Assembly: GCA_913775305.1 (NCBI GenBank)
Contig: CAJYIY010000056.1
Span: forward strand, 1 to 32,966
Direction: 5' to 3'
DNA from: an uncultured Erwinia sp.
Lineage (GTDB): Bacteria; Pseudomonadota; Gammaproteobacteria; Enterobacterales; Enterobacteriaceae
Length of the DNA stretch: 32,966 bases
The position numbers and the translations under genes are program-made. Below, in pieces: positions 18,542-26,998 of the stretch. Positions within the stretch are counted from its first letter, which is position 1; each line of letters starts with the position of its first letter. The notes below the pieces were generated by a model. That model was not told where the DNA came from. It saw only the letters and a list, made by a program, of their open reading frames with translations, and did no database searches.

Positions 18542-18578
18542 AAAAAAAAGCATACCCGCTGGAACACAGCGGATATGC
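18542..18578 (-). terminator. Intrinsic terminator of yeaY
   Basis: Arms 18550-18561 and 18567-18578 pair over 12 positions with one A-C mismatch and a 5-nt loop. On the minus strand a run of eight T (18542-18549) follows directly. It ends the upstream minus-strand transcript and insulates the fadD promoter. Confidence 0.85.
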
Positions 18579-18600
18579 CGTGAAAAATGGTTCTGTGGCA

Positions 18601-19209
18601 CTATTCAGTCAGAATAGTCTGGACCTGCGCCGGTGCCTGTGGATAGTAACCCCAGGGTGGTGGACCCCAGTAGCCACCGTGACCGTGACCGTGACGGCGA
18701 CCGTAACCCGGGCCATACCAGATCCACGGGTCGATGGGCTGCGGTGCGGAAATCACCTGCTGTACCTTGTGCCAGCGCTGATAGCCTGTCACCTGCACCA
18801 CAACAAAGTTGTAGTTCGCATCACCAATCTTGCCCTTTTCAATCCCGGTGATGGGCCCGACAACGGTGACCATCTGGTTATTGAAATTGATCGGGTCAAC
18901 AAATCCGTTCACATCGGCGTACACCCGCCCCATTGTCGCCGAACCCAGAATGGGGCGCGCGGAGTCATCCAGACTCATGGCGGCAATCTCAAGGCGCGTC
19001 ATGTTGCTTTTATTGCTGACGCCAATCACTTTGCCACCAAAGCGCGATTCCTGCCCGACATAGAGCTGTGGCGCATTGAGCACGCGCACCAAATCCTGCT
19101 GAGGCGTTGCCGATGTTCCTTTCACTGAATCAGGCACGGTCATGCAGCCTGACAGAAATAAGGACGTTAATAACAGACTACTTAACTGCCACAAACGAAA
19201 TTTACGCAT
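18601..19209 (-). CDS. yeaY: YeaY, Slp-family outer-membrane lipoprotein
   Basis: A 202-aa lipoprotein of the Slp family (E. coli YeaY is about 193 aa). The signal peptide ends in the lipobox LSGC (C22). The body keeps the family blocks [19 protein letters not shown] and [14 protein letters not shown]. The C-terminal ~35 residues are rich in Gly, His, Tyr, Trp and Pro, with a GHGHGHGG run encoded by short GTGACC repeats. E. coli has a Gly/Tyr/Trp tail there without the His run, so metal binding is conceivable but unproven. In E. coli yeaY is sigma-E dependent. It lies 57 nt after tsaB. Confidence 0.93.
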   Translation of the reverse strand: MRKFRLWQLSSLLLTSLFLSGCMTVPDSVKGTSATPQQDLVRVLNAPQLYVGQESRFGGKVIGVSNKSNMTRLEIAAMSLDDSARPILGSATMGRVYADVNGFVDPINFNNQMVTVVGPITGIEKGKIGDANYNFVVVQVTGYQRWHKVQQVISAPQPIDPWIWYGPGYGRRHGHGHGGYWGPPPWGYYPQAPAQVQTILTE

Positions 19210-19266
19210 AAAGTTCTCCCAGGTACTGTTGATTTGACTGCACCATGGCGAAATAGTTGCTGCGAC

Positions 19267-19968
19267 TCATTCGCGGCCCGGTAATTTTTTCCACGTGACT
19301 TCATTGCGTAAATAAGTCGGCTCTGCCTGCTCCGGAGCAACGGTTTCTCCCGCTGCCAGCGCCTGCTCGGCGAGGATCAGCATATCCTCAGCGGCGGGCA
19401 GCTCCACCTCACTCAGCGTTAACGTCAGCGGGCTGTTTTCAGCCAGCTCGGGCCAGGCTTTCCAGCCGGTGCCCACGCAGGCCCACTCATCGCTTAATGC
19501 TGCCATACGCTCGGCGGCGGCCTGAGGACTCAGCACGGCTTCACTCTCCTCACCCTGCCAGATCCCCTGCTCATCGCGCTGATACTCGGCCCAGTAGACT
19601 TCGCCCATGCGGGCATCAATCGCCGCCAGCACCCGCGTGGCACCGTGCAGACGAAACGCCCCCTGCGCCATGGTTTTCAGGGTGGAAACGCCAATCAGCG
19701 GCAGCGCTGCGCCGAGCGACAGGCCCTGAGCAATACCAATACCAATGCGAACGCCGGTAAAACTGCCGGGGCCCCGACCAAACGCCAGCGCATCGAGATC
19801 ATTAAGCTTAATACCACCCTGCTGCAGGATTTGTTGCACCAGCGGGAGAATACGCTGGGTGTGTTCCCGCGGGCAGAGTTCAAAGTGAGCCAGTCGTTGC
19901 TGATTATTCAGCAGAGCAACCGAGCAGGCTTCCGTGGCCGTATCAATGGCTAAAATTCGCGTGGACAT
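19267..19968 (-). CDS. tsaB: TsaB, t6A tRNA-modification protein
   Basis: A 233-aa ASKHA-fold protein (E. coli TsaB/YeaZ 231). It dimerises with TsaD and, with TsaE, transfers the threonylcarbamoyl group made by TsaC onto A37 of ANN-decoding tRNAs; essential in E. coli. Conserved blocks are [15 protein letters not shown] at the N-terminus and [16 protein letters not shown]. The ATG at 19968 with TGAGGT upstream is preferred over a frame opening 16 codons earlier, which lacks family similarity. It lies 69 nt after yoaA, probably cotranscribed. Confidence 0.96.
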   Translation of the reverse strand: MSTRILAIDTATEACSVALLNNQQRLAHFELCPREHTQRILPLVQQILQQGGIKLNDLDALAFGRGPGSFTGVRIGIGIAQGLSLGAALPLIGVSTLKTMAQGAFRLHGATRVLAAIDARMGEVYWAEYQRDEQGIWQGEESEAVLSPQAAAERMAALSDEWACVGTGWKAWPELAENSPLTLTLSEVELPAAEDMLILAEQALAAGETVAPEQAEPTYLRNEVTWKKLPGRE

Positions 19969-20037
19969 TGCAACCTCAGGGAGAAAAATTTCGGCGCGCA
20001 TCATATCACACTGCACGCCGTTTTGATGAGTACCACC

Positions 20038-21936
20038 TCAGGGCTTCAGAAATGCCGCCGCCAGGGCAATATCCCGCGTACGCGGCGTCGGCGGCAAGCT
20101 GTTTAAAAATACTGCACCGTAGGGCCGCATCACCAGTCGGTTATCGCAAATCACCAGCACGCCGCGATCGTCAACGTCACGGATCAGGCGGCCTACACCC
20201 TGCTTGAGGGTGATCACCGCGTCGGGAAGCTGTACCTGGTCGAAGGGATCGCCGCCGCGCAGTTTGCAGTCTTCCATCCTGGCTTTTAGTAATGGATCGT
20301 CGGGCGAAGTAAACGGCAGCTTATCGATAATCACCAGCGACAGCGTGTCACCCCGCACGTCCACGCCTTCCCAGAAGCTGCTGGTTGCCACCAGCAGCGC
20401 ATTACCGGCGGCGATAAACTGCTTGAGCAGCTGCCCCTTGCTGGTTTCCCCCTGCAGCAGTACCGGCAGGGTGAGCGTGGCGCGAAATTCAGCGGCCAGA
20501 TCGCGCATGACCTGATGCGAGGTACAGAGGAAGAAGCAGCGTCCGTTGTTGGCTTCGATCAGCGGTCGAAGCATCCGCGCCAGCTGACGCGTGCCACCGG
20601 GCTGATTAGGGGATGGCAGGTTGCGCGGAACGCAGAGCAGCGCCTGGCTGGCATAGTCAAACGGGCTGTCGAGGATCAGCGTTTCTGCCTGTTCAACGCC
20701 CAGCCGCTCAACGAAGTGGGTGACCTGTTCGTTGACGGCCAGCGTGGCCGAGGTGAAGATCCAGCTGGCCGGGCGCTCTTTCATCACCTCGCGGAAGCGT
20801 TCAGAGACAGAAAGCGGCGTCAGCGCCAGCGTAAAATGGCGGGAGTGGCATTCGTACCAGTAGCTGAATCCCGGCTGCGAGACATCCTTCAGTCGCTTCA
20901 GTCTGCCGCGATAGAGCGCCGCGCGCTCGAATGCCGCATCCAGCAGGGCCGAACGCCCCAGCGACAGTTTAGCCACGTCGTAGCACAGCTCCAGCGCATC
21001 ATCGAGCAGCAGCAGCGCTCGCTGAACCTGGGTATCGCTCAGCAATTCACGCAGGTTGCCGCGAAAACTGGTATCGCCCAGCACCAGGCGAAAATCCTGC
21101 GCGCTCTGCGCCAGCCTGTCAGCTGATTTTTGCAGCTGCTGGACATCACGAATTTCCGTGCGGTAAGCGATGGTAATGTCTTTTGCCAGATCGAGCAGCT
21201 GACGGCTGGAAAGCTGCTGACCAAAATACTGGCTGGCAATATCCGGCACCTGGTGTGCTTCATCAAAAATCATCACGTCGGCTTCCGGGATCAGTTCGGC
21301 AAATCCGCTCTCCTTCACCACCATGTCGGCCAGGAACAGGTGGTGGTTAACCACCACCACGTCCGCATCCATCGCTTTGCGCCGCGCTTTCACCACAAAA
21401 CAGTCTTTATACTGCGGGCAGTCGCTGCCCAGGCAGTTATCGTTGGTGCTGGTGACCAGCGGCCAGATGGTGCTGTCCTCCGCCACGCCGCCGCAGGTGC
21501 TGATATCGCCGTCCACGGTTTCACTGGACCAGCCGCGCAGATGAACCAGATCGCTCATCGCCTGCACCGCGAGTTCACCTCCGGCCATAGACTGCTGTTC
21601 CAGCCGTTCCAGACAGAGATAGTTAGCGCGCCCTTTAAGCAGTGCCAGCGTGCCTTTGAAATTCAGGGCCCCGGCTACCGTGGGCAGATCGCGACTGTAG
21701 AGCTGGTCCTGCAGGGCTTTCGAACCGGTAGAAACAATAACTTTTTTTCCGGAGCGCAGTGCAGGTGCCAGATAGGCGTAAGTTTTTCCTGTACCGGTCC
21801 CGGCCTCGACAACCAGTTCACCGCGCCTGTCGATGGCTTTAGCCACCGCTGCGGCCATGACCCGCTGGGGTTCACGCGGTTTAAAACCCGGTATCGCCTG
21901 CGCCAGAGCGCCGTCCGCTGCAAAATCGTCTGCCAC
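20038..21936 (-). CDS. yoaA: YoaA, DinG/XPD-like Fe-S DNA helicase
   Basis: A superfamily 2 helicase of 632 aa (E. coli YoaA 636). Walker A is AGTGTGKTYAYL; Walker B is the DEAH box in MIFDEAHQ. Four cysteines for the 4Fe-4S cluster can be recognised between them (YLCLERL and NCLGSDCPQYKDC). Motif VI is near LKQGVGRLIRD. In E. coli YoaA works with the polymerase subunit chi (HolC) in repair of blocked forks. The start is GTG at 21936 with GTGAGGA upstream. No LexA box is visible in front of it. Confidence 0.95.
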   Translation of the reverse strand: MADDFAADGALAQAIPGFKPREPQRVMAAAVAKAIDRRGELVVEAGTGTGKTYAYLAPALRSGKKVIVSTGSKALQDQLYSRDLPTVAGALNFKGTLALLKGRANYLCLERLEQQSMAGGELAVQAMSDLVHLRGWSSETVDGDISTCGGVAEDSTIWPLVTSTNDNCLGSDCPQYKDCFVVKARRKAMDADVVVVNHHLFLADMVVKESGFAELIPEADVMIFDEAHQVPDIASQYFGQQLSSRQLLDLAKDITIAYRTEIRDVQQLQKSADRLAQSAQDFRLVLGDTSFRGNLRELLSDTQVQRALLLLDDALELCYDVAKLSLGRSALLDAAFERAALYRGRLKRLKDVSQPGFSYWYECHSRHFTLALTPLSVSERFREVMKERPASWIFTSATLAVNEQVTHFVERLGVEQAETLILDSPFDYASQALLCVPRNLPSPNQPGGTRQLARMLRPLIEANNGRCFFLCTSHQVMRDLAAEFRATLTLPVLLQGETSKGQLLKQFIAAGNALLVATSSFWEGVDVRGDTLSLVIIDKLPFTSPDDPLLKARMEDCKLRGGDPFDQVQLPDAVITLKQGVGRLIRDVDDRGVLVICDNRLVMRPYGAVFLNSLPPTPRTRDIALAAAFLKP

Positions 21937-21982
21937 AAATCCTCACTGCCGGAATGAAACTTGGGTAATTATGTCAGTTTAA

Positions 21983-22024
21983 GGCGCAGAACCACAAACT
22001 TTAGGTCGTTCAGGCGCCCTTTTT
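21983..22024 (+). terminator. Orphan terminator-like hairpin
   Basis: GGCGC (21983-21987) and GAAC (21989-21992) pair with GTTC (22008-22011) and GCGCC (22014-22018). The loop is 15 nt and small bulges separate the two helices. TTTTT follows at 22020-22024. No plus-strand gene ends here, so it would terminate either a short RNA or antisense transcription from yoaA. Confidence 0.4.
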
Positions 22025-22034
22025 ATCAGGCACG

Positions 22035-22069
22035 CCCTGCGCTGTCGCGTTGAGATTCAGCGTGCAGGG
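22035..22069. other. Second hairpin in the yoaA-yoaB gap
   Basis: CCCTGCGCTG (22035-22044) pairs with CAGC (22058-22061) and GCAGGG (22064-22069), with a 2-nt bulge and a 13-nt loop. This is a ten-pair GC-rich stem 11 nt past the T-tract of the hairpin above. Role unknown. Confidence 0.4.
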
Positions 22070-22486
22070 ACGGGAATAACCAGACGGATTGAGCGGAACG
22101 GGATGATGCTTATCCGCAACGCCGTCATCCGATTGGACAACAGTGCGAAAGGCAACCCGGGCGGGGTTTATCACTCATTAGAAGCAGTAACGCTTACGGA
22201 CGGGTGGTCATAATTGACTTGCAAAATATGCATTTAGCGCCATAGGGATTCAGCTTTGTGATATCAAGATGAGAAAAACGGTACTGGACGCTGAAGCACG
22301 ATGGGCAGATAAGTTTGAAATTGTAGATACAGACCTTCACTTTTTATTTTAAGGACCACCACCTTAACACGGATAGATTATTAAATATCATTTATTTCCC
22401 TGAAAGATCCCTTGCGCCGGATGACTCCCAGCGGCGTTTATGCCAGGCTAAAGTCGGTTTAATTTATTGTGTAAAAAGGAACACTC

Positions 22487-22831
22487 ATGGCTATTGAACG
22501 TATCGATCCTGAACACCGCATGTCGGAAGCCGTCATTCACAATGACATTGTGTATTACACCAGCGTGCCGGAAAATCTGGATGAGGATGCCGAGGCGCAG
22601 ACGGCAAACGCGCTGGCGGTGATCGATCGACTGCTGACGCGCGTGGGTTCAGACAAGAGCCGCATCCTGGATGCCACGATTTTCCTGGTGAATAAGGACG
22701 ATTTTGCCGCGATGAACCGGGCATGGGATGCGTGGGTGTCGCCGGGGAATGCGCCGGTGCGCTGTACCGTTCACGCCGGGCTGATGAATCCAAAGTATCT
22801 GGTTGAAATCAAAGTCGTGGCGGCCAGGTAA
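22487..22831 (+). CDS. yoaB: YoaB, RidA (YjgF/YER057c) family protein
   Basis: A 114-aa protein, the same length as E. coli YoaB. RidA-family trimers hydrolyse reactive enamine/imine intermediates produced by PLP enzymes. The conserved arginine lies in PVRCTVHAGLM and the family ending in YLVEIKVVAA. Whether YoaB itself is a deaminase has not been shown. Two PLP racemase/dehydrogenase pathway genes and a serine dehydratase occur in this window, but there is no operon link. The ATG follows AAAAAGGA. Confidence 0.93.
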   Translation: MAIERIDPEHRMSEAVIHNDIVYYTSVPENLDEDAEAQTANALAVIDRLLTRVGSDKSRILDATIFLVNKDDFAAMNRAWDAWVSPGNAPVRCTVHAGLMNPKYLVEIKVVAAR

Positions 22832-22837
22832 TCAGCG

Positions 22838-22858
22838 CCCCTGTCCTGGCGGCAGGGG
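22838..22858. terminator. Weak hairpin between convergent yoaB and yoaH
   Basis: CCCCTG (22838-22843) pairs with CAGGGG (22853-22858) across nine nucleotides, and inner CC/GG may add two pairs. No T-tract follows. It occupies most of the 33-bp gap between the two stops. Confidence 0.35.
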
Positions 22859-22864
22859 TTCAGA

Positions 22865-23092
22865 TCAGTACTCGTCGTCGTCTTCTTCATCATCCCGATC
22901 ATCAGTGCGATCGTCGTCGTCTTCATCGTCAAACATCACTGCAACGTGGCCGCCGGTATGGGTGCTGCGGATCTCCTCCGCCACCATCGCAATGGCCTGA
23001 CCGCTGGTGAGTCCTTCGGACATCAGCTGGTGAATGCGTTCTACGGCCTGCTGCTGCTGTTCATGTGACAGCGCGGGTAATCCTGTAAACAT
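22865..23092 (-). CDS. yoaH: YoaH, UPF0181 protein with extended acidic tail
   Basis: A 75-aa protein. Its first 50 residues match E. coli YoaH (59 aa): [20 protein letters not shown], then [15 protein letters not shown]. The last ~22 residues are almost all Asp, Glu and Arg, encoded by a GAT/GAC-rich simple repeat (22866-22932), where E. coli has only a short acidic end. Function is unknown. The ATG has AGGAG upstream. It is divergent from pabB, as in E. coli. Confidence 0.9.
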   Translation of the reverse strand: MFTGLPALSHEQQQQAVERIHQLMSEGLTSGQAIAMVAEEIRSTHTGGHVAVMFDDEDDDDRTDDRDDEEDDDEY

Positions 23093-23208
23093 AGTGGCTC
23101 CTGGGTGTTCGTACGGCGCGGATTATTTCACGGGTGACAAAGAGATGCCAGCAGCAGAAAAATATGCCAGGCTTGACCTCCTGTAACGAACCACCCTGCT
23201 GAAGAATT

Positions 23209-24579
23209 ATGCTGCCTGTTTTACATTCTCTGAAGTATACGCCGGATGCCGTTGAGCATCAGTTTGCCGCTCTGGCCCATCTGCCCTGGGCGATGCTGCT
23301 GCATTCCGGTTTTGCCGATCACAGCGATAATCGCTTCGATATTCTGGTGGCAGACCCGCGCTCTACCCTGACTACACGCGGCGATCAGACTGAAATCGCT
23401 GAAAATGGCTCAGTCAGACATTCTGAGGAGGATCCGCTCAGCCTGCTGGCAGCCGAGCTGGAACGTGCGGCCATGCAGGCCGCACCGCGTGACGACTTAC
23501 CGTTTCAGGGCGGCGCACTCGGCCTGTTCGGCTACGATCTTGGCCGCCGGTTCGAAACGCTACCGGTACTCGCCGGGAGGCAGTTAACCACGGCGGATAT
23601 GGCCGTTGGCATTTATGACTGGGCGCTTGTCGCCGATCACCATCTGCGCAGGCTGACGCTGGTCTGTTGGGGTAACCTTGAGCAACGCCTCAGCTGGCTT
23701 GCGGCTCAACAACCTGCGGATGAGAAACCGTTCCGCCTGACCAGCCGCTGGCAGGCCAATATGACGCGCGAAGAGTACGGCGAAAAATTCCATCAGGTAC
23801 AGGAGTGGCTGCTCTCCGGGGACTGCTATCAGGTCAATCTGGCCCAGCGCTTTCAGGCCCGCTATCAGGGCAGTGAGTGGCAGGCATTTACTCGCCTTTG
23901 CCGCGCCAATCGCGCCCCGTTCAGCGCATTTATTCGTCTGCCCGACAGCGCTATTATCAGCCTTTCGCCGGAGCGCTTCATCCGGCTGCAGGATGGCGAC
24001 ATTCAGACCCGCCCGATTAAAGGCACGCTGCCGCGCCTTGCGGACCCGGAGGCAGACCGGCAGCAGGCCGTCAGACTGGCCAACTCGGCTAAGGATCGCA
24101 GTGAGAATCTGATGATCGTGGACTTACTGCGCAATGACATTGGTCGGGTCGCGGTGCCGGGCAGCGTCAGGGTGCCAGAACTGTTTGCGGTTGAGCCTTT
24201 CCCGGCGGTACATCATCTGGTCAGCACGATTACCGCACGGCTGAAGTCGGGGCTTACGGCCTGCGATCTGCTGCGCGCCAGCTTTCCCGGCGGATCGATA
24301 ACCGGCGCGCCGAAGGTTCGCGCCATGGAAATCATCGAAGCCCTGGAGCCACAGCGGCGCAACGCCTGGTGCGGCAGCATTGGCTATCTGAGCGCCTGTG
24401 GAAACATGGATACCAGCATCACCATCCGCACGCTGATTGCCGAACAGGGCAATCTGTTCTGTGCGGCCGGAGGCGGGGTGGTGGCCGACAGCGACGAAGC
24501 CGCCGAGTATCAGGAAACCTTCGATAAGGTGAAGCGCATTTTACCCTGCCTGGAGGAGGCGAGCGATGAGCAGCAGTAA
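23209..24579 (+). CDS. pabB: PabB, aminodeoxychorismate synthase component I
   Basis: It makes 4-amino-4-deoxychorismate from chorismate, with ammonia from the PabA glutaminase, for p-aminobenzoate and folate. It is 456 aa (E. coli 453). The motif PIKGT, with K271, is diagnostic of PabB; TrpE has PIAGT. Also present are [18 protein letters not shown] and the C-terminal [10 protein letters not shown] block typical of chorismate-using enzymes. Its last 14 nt overlap nudL, so the two genes are translationally coupled. Confidence 0.97.
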   Translation: MLPVLHSLKYTPDAVEHQFAALAHLPWAMLLHSGFADHSDNRFDILVADPRSTLTTRGDQTEIAENGSVRHSEEDPLSLLAAELERAAMQAAPRDDLPFQGGALGLFGYDLGRRFETLPVLAGRQLTTADMAVGIYDWALVADHHLRRLTLVCWGNLEQRLSWLAAQQPADEKPFRLTSRWQANMTREEYGEKFHQVQEWLLSGDCYQVNLAQRFQARYQGSEWQAFTRLCRANRAPFSAFIRLPDSAIISLSPERFIRLQDGDIQTRPIKGTLPRLADPEADRQQAVRLANSAKDRSENLMIVDLLRNDIGRVAVPGSVRVPELFAVEPFPAVHHLVSTITARLKSGLTACDLLRASFPGGSITGAPKVRAMEIIEALEPQRRNAWCGSIGYLSACGNMDTSITIRTLIAEQGNLFCAAGGGVVADSDEAAEYQETFDKVKRILPCLEEASDEQQ

Positions 24580-25153
24580 TTCCCCTCTGCAACGCTTTTT
24601 ATCACGCTTTATTCTGCAGCCGCCGCTGGTGGAAAATGTTGCGCTGCCGAACCGTCAGGCGGCGGTGCTGGTCCCGATTGTTGCACATCCCTGCCCCACG
24701 CTGCTGCTGACGCGGCGTTCAGCTACCCTGCGTCAGCATGCCGGTCAGGTTGCCTTCCCCGGCGGTATGCGCGATGCCGAAGATGAATCTCTGGTGATTA
24801 CCGCGCTGCGCGAGGCTGAGGAAGAAGTGGCCATCCCACCTGAGGCCGTCGAGGTGATTGGCGTGCTGCCTCCGGTGACCAGCAGTACCGGATTCCAGGT
24901 CACGCCGGTGGTGGGTATTATCCAGCCGGGGCTGCGCTGGTATCCGAATGAGGGAGAGGTTGAGTCGGTGTTCGAAATGCCGCTGGAAGAGGCGCTGCGC
25001 CTTGGCCGCTACGCGCCGCTGGATGTGCATCGCAACGGGCTTCATCACCGCATCTGGCTCTCCTGGTTCGATGACTATTTTATCTGGGGAATGACTGCCG
25101 GGATCATTCGCCGGCTGAGTCTTCAGGTGGAAAAATACGCACGAAGCGGCTAA
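24566..25153 (+). CDS. nudL: NudL, Nudix CoA pyrophosphatase
   Basis: A 195-aa Nudix hydrolase (E. coli NudL/YeaB 192) predicted to cleave CoA and its derivatives to phosphopantetheine and 3',5'-ADP. The UPF0035 signature [13 protein letters not shown] precedes the Nudix box, [20 protein letters not shown] followed by EEV, which supplies the metal-binding REAEEE. The ATG lies inside the end of pabB with GGAGG upstream. Confidence 0.94.
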   Translation: MSSSNSPLQRFLSRFILQPPLVENVALPNRQAAVLVPIVAHPCPTLLLTRRSATLRQHAGQVAFPGGMRDAEDESLVITALREAEEEVAIPPEAVEVIGVLPPVTSSTGFQVTPVVGIIQPGLRWYPNEGEVESVFEMPLEEALRLGRYAPLDVHRNGLHHRIWLSWFDDYFIWGMTAGIIRRLSLQVEKYARSG

Positions 25154-25323
25154 AATATCAACAAAAAGCGACCAAAAACTCATCTTCGCCTTATTTTTGA
25201 CTGCTATTTTGCAGGATAACGATCCAAATCACTGCAACTCAGCGGCTTTTCATTTATATTTCACCCAATTCATCATTTTTTTGAGCATCGTCCAGTGCGT
25301 AATATTGTTAAGGAGCGTATAGC

Positions 25324-26688
25324 GTGATTAGCGTTTTCGACATGTTTAAGATCGGCATCGGCCCGTCAAGTTCCCATACGGTGGGTCCAATGAAAGCCGG
25401 CAAACAGTTTGTTGACGATCTGCTGGCCAGCCGCCAGCTCTATTCCGTTACGCGTATTGCGGTTGACGTCTACGGTTCTCTGTCGCTGACCGGTAAAGGC
25501 CACCACACTGATATCGCCATTATCATGGGCCTGTCAGGCGCCTCACCGGACAGCGTCGACATCGACAGCATTCCGGCATTTATTCGTGATGTTGAAGATC
25601 GGCAGCGCCTGCTGCTGGCCAACGGTGCCCACGAGGTCGACTTCCCACGTGAAGGCGGCATGGTTTTCCGCAGCGACAACCTGTCACTGCATGAAAACGG
25701 CATGAGCATCCATGCGTTTGCCGGCGATCTGAAAATCTACAGCAAAACCTACTATTCGGTGGGCGGCGGCTTTATCGTAGATGAAGAGAACTTTGGCAAA
25801 ACCGTGCTGGATGAAGTTTCGGTACCCTATCCGTTTAACTCAGCGAAAGAGATGCTGAATCACTGCCATCAGACCGGTCTTTCCCTGTCGGGAATGGTGA
25901 TGAAAAACGAGCTGGCGATCCACAGCCGTCAGGACATTGAACAGTATTTCTCTGCTGTCTGGCAAACCATGCGCGACTGTATCGACCGGGGCCTGAATAC
26001 CGAAGGCGTGCTGCCCGGTCCGCTGCGCGTGCCGCGTCGTGCCTCCGCTCTGCGCCGCCTGCTGGTTTCCTCCGATAAGCTTTCCAGCGACCCGATGAAC
26101 GTCATCGACTGGGTAAATATGTTTGCCCTCGCGGTTAACGAAGAAAATGCCGCCGGTGGACGCGTGGTTACCGCACCCACCAACGGCGCCTGCGGCATCG
26201 TGCCTGCGGTGCTGGCCTATTACGATCACTTTATTGAATCGGTCAGTCCGGATATTTTTACCCGCTACTTTATGGCGGCCGGGGCTATCGGCATTCTGTA
26301 TAAAATGAATGCCTCAATTTCCGGTGCTGAAGTCGGCTGTCAGGGTGAAGTCGGCGTTGCCTGCTCCATGGCGGCGGCCGGTCTGGCCGAGCTGCTGGGT
26401 GCCAGCCCGGAACAGGTTTGCGTGGCAGCGGAAATTGGTATGGAACATAACCTGGGGCTGACCTGCGACCCGGTTGCCGGTCAGGTGCAGGTACCGTGCA
26501 TTGAGCGTAACGCGATTGCCTCGGTGAAAGCGATCAACTCTGCCCGTATGGCGATGCGACGCACCAGCGAAGCACGCGTGTCGCTCGATAAGGTGATCGA
26601 AACTATGTACGAAACCGGCAAAGACATGAACGCCAAATACCGTGAGACGTCACGCGGCGGTCTGGCAATTAAAGTTCAGTGTGACTAA
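25324..26688 (+). CDS. sdaA: SdaA, L-serine dehydratase 1
   Basis: A 4Fe-4S enzyme that deaminates L-serine to pyruvate and ammonia. It is 454 aa, the E. coli length. The N-terminal beta domain carries GPSSSHTVGPMKAG; the C-terminal alpha domain carries the cluster cysteines in NGACGIVP, GCQGEVGVACS and LTCDPVAGQVQVPC. The start is GTG with AAGGAG upstream. In E. coli Lrp represses sdaA; the AT-rich 170-bp region upstream would suit this but I mark no specific site. Confidence 0.97.
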   Translation: MISVFDMFKIGIGPSSSHTVGPMKAGKQFVDDLLASRQLYSVTRIAVDVYGSLSLTGKGHHTDIAIIMGLSGASPDSVDIDSIPAFIRDVEDRQRLLLANGAHEVDFPREGGMVFRSDNLSLHENGMSIHAFAGDLKIYSKTYYSVGGGFIVDEENFGKTVLDEVSVPYPFNSAKEMLNHCHQTGLSLSGMVMKNELAIHSRQDIEQYFSAVWQTMRDCIDRGLNTEGVLPGPLRVPRRASALRRLLVSSDKLSSDPMNVIDWVNMFALAVNEENAAGGRVVTAPTNGACGIVPAVLAYYDHFIESVSPDIFTRYFMAAGAIGILYKMNASISGAEVGCQGEVGVACSMAAAGLAELLGASPEQVCVAAEIGMEHNLGLTCDPVAGQVQVPCIERNAIASVKAINSARMAMRRTSEARVSLDKVIETMYETGKDMNAKYRETSRGGLAIKVQCD

Positions 26689-26998
26689 TCAGGCTTAACT
26701 TCAGCGTATCATGCCCGGTTCTGATCCGCTGTATCACCAGCTGTCAAAATCACCCTCCTGACTGACTCAGCGCCATCTGACCAATGGCGCTTTTTCTTTT
26801 CTGTACATCAAAATAGTTCTGCTGGCAGCTATCCCCGCATTCAGGAAACGGCTAGAGTATCCTCGCACGTTAAATGAGTGTAAGTTCCTGTTTTGAGGCA
26901 CTCCGTTTTCTCTTCTGCGCGACTAAACTTAAAATTTGTTTTGGTCATTAACGGTATTCAATCTCTGAATACGGGTTTGGCTCATAGGGTGGTAACTC
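26689..26998. promoter_or_regulatory. sdaA-pdeD intergenic region
   Basis: This 310-bp gap contains the sdaA terminator (26769-26800) and then about 200 bp in front of pdeD. The latter is AT-rich near 26925-26950 and has an inverted repeat GTATTCA (26954-26960) and TGAATAC (26966-26972) with a 5-nt spacer, 26 bp before the pdeD ATG. I see no ORF or recognised operator. Confidence 0.5.
26769..26800 (+). terminator. Intrinsic terminator of sdaA
   Basis: AGCGCCAT (26769-26776) pairs with ATGGCGCT (26784-26791) around a 7-nt loop, followed by TTTTCTTTT. A canonical Rho-independent terminator about 80 nt after the stop. Confidence 0.87.

Larger units (their letters stand above)
21937..22486. other. 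Long yoaA-yoaB intergenic region
   Basis: This divergent gap is 550 bp, far longer than in E. coli. It holds the yoaA promoter region, a terminator-like hairpin (21983-22024), a second hairpin (22035-22069), and AT-rich DNA leading to yoaB with AAAAAGGA before its ATG. A 27-codon ORF at 22269-22352 has no ribosome site and is not credited. I see no repeat family, tRNA or decayed gene that I recognise. Confidence 0.55.

Noticed and set aside
18640..18715. GTGACC repeats as a CRISPR or minisatellite locus
   Set aside because: The repeats are a few units of 6 nt, in frame within the yeaY tail, with no spacers.
21937..22010. LexA box in front of yoaA
   Set aside because: No CTGT-N8-ACAG pattern is present.
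22214..22242. TTGACT as a -35 element for yoaB
   Set aside because: No acceptable -10 hexamer occurs 16-19 bp downstream.
22269..22352. 27-codon ORF upstream of yoaB
   Set aside because: No ribosome site, no recognised similarity, and chance occurrence is likely in a 550-bp gap.
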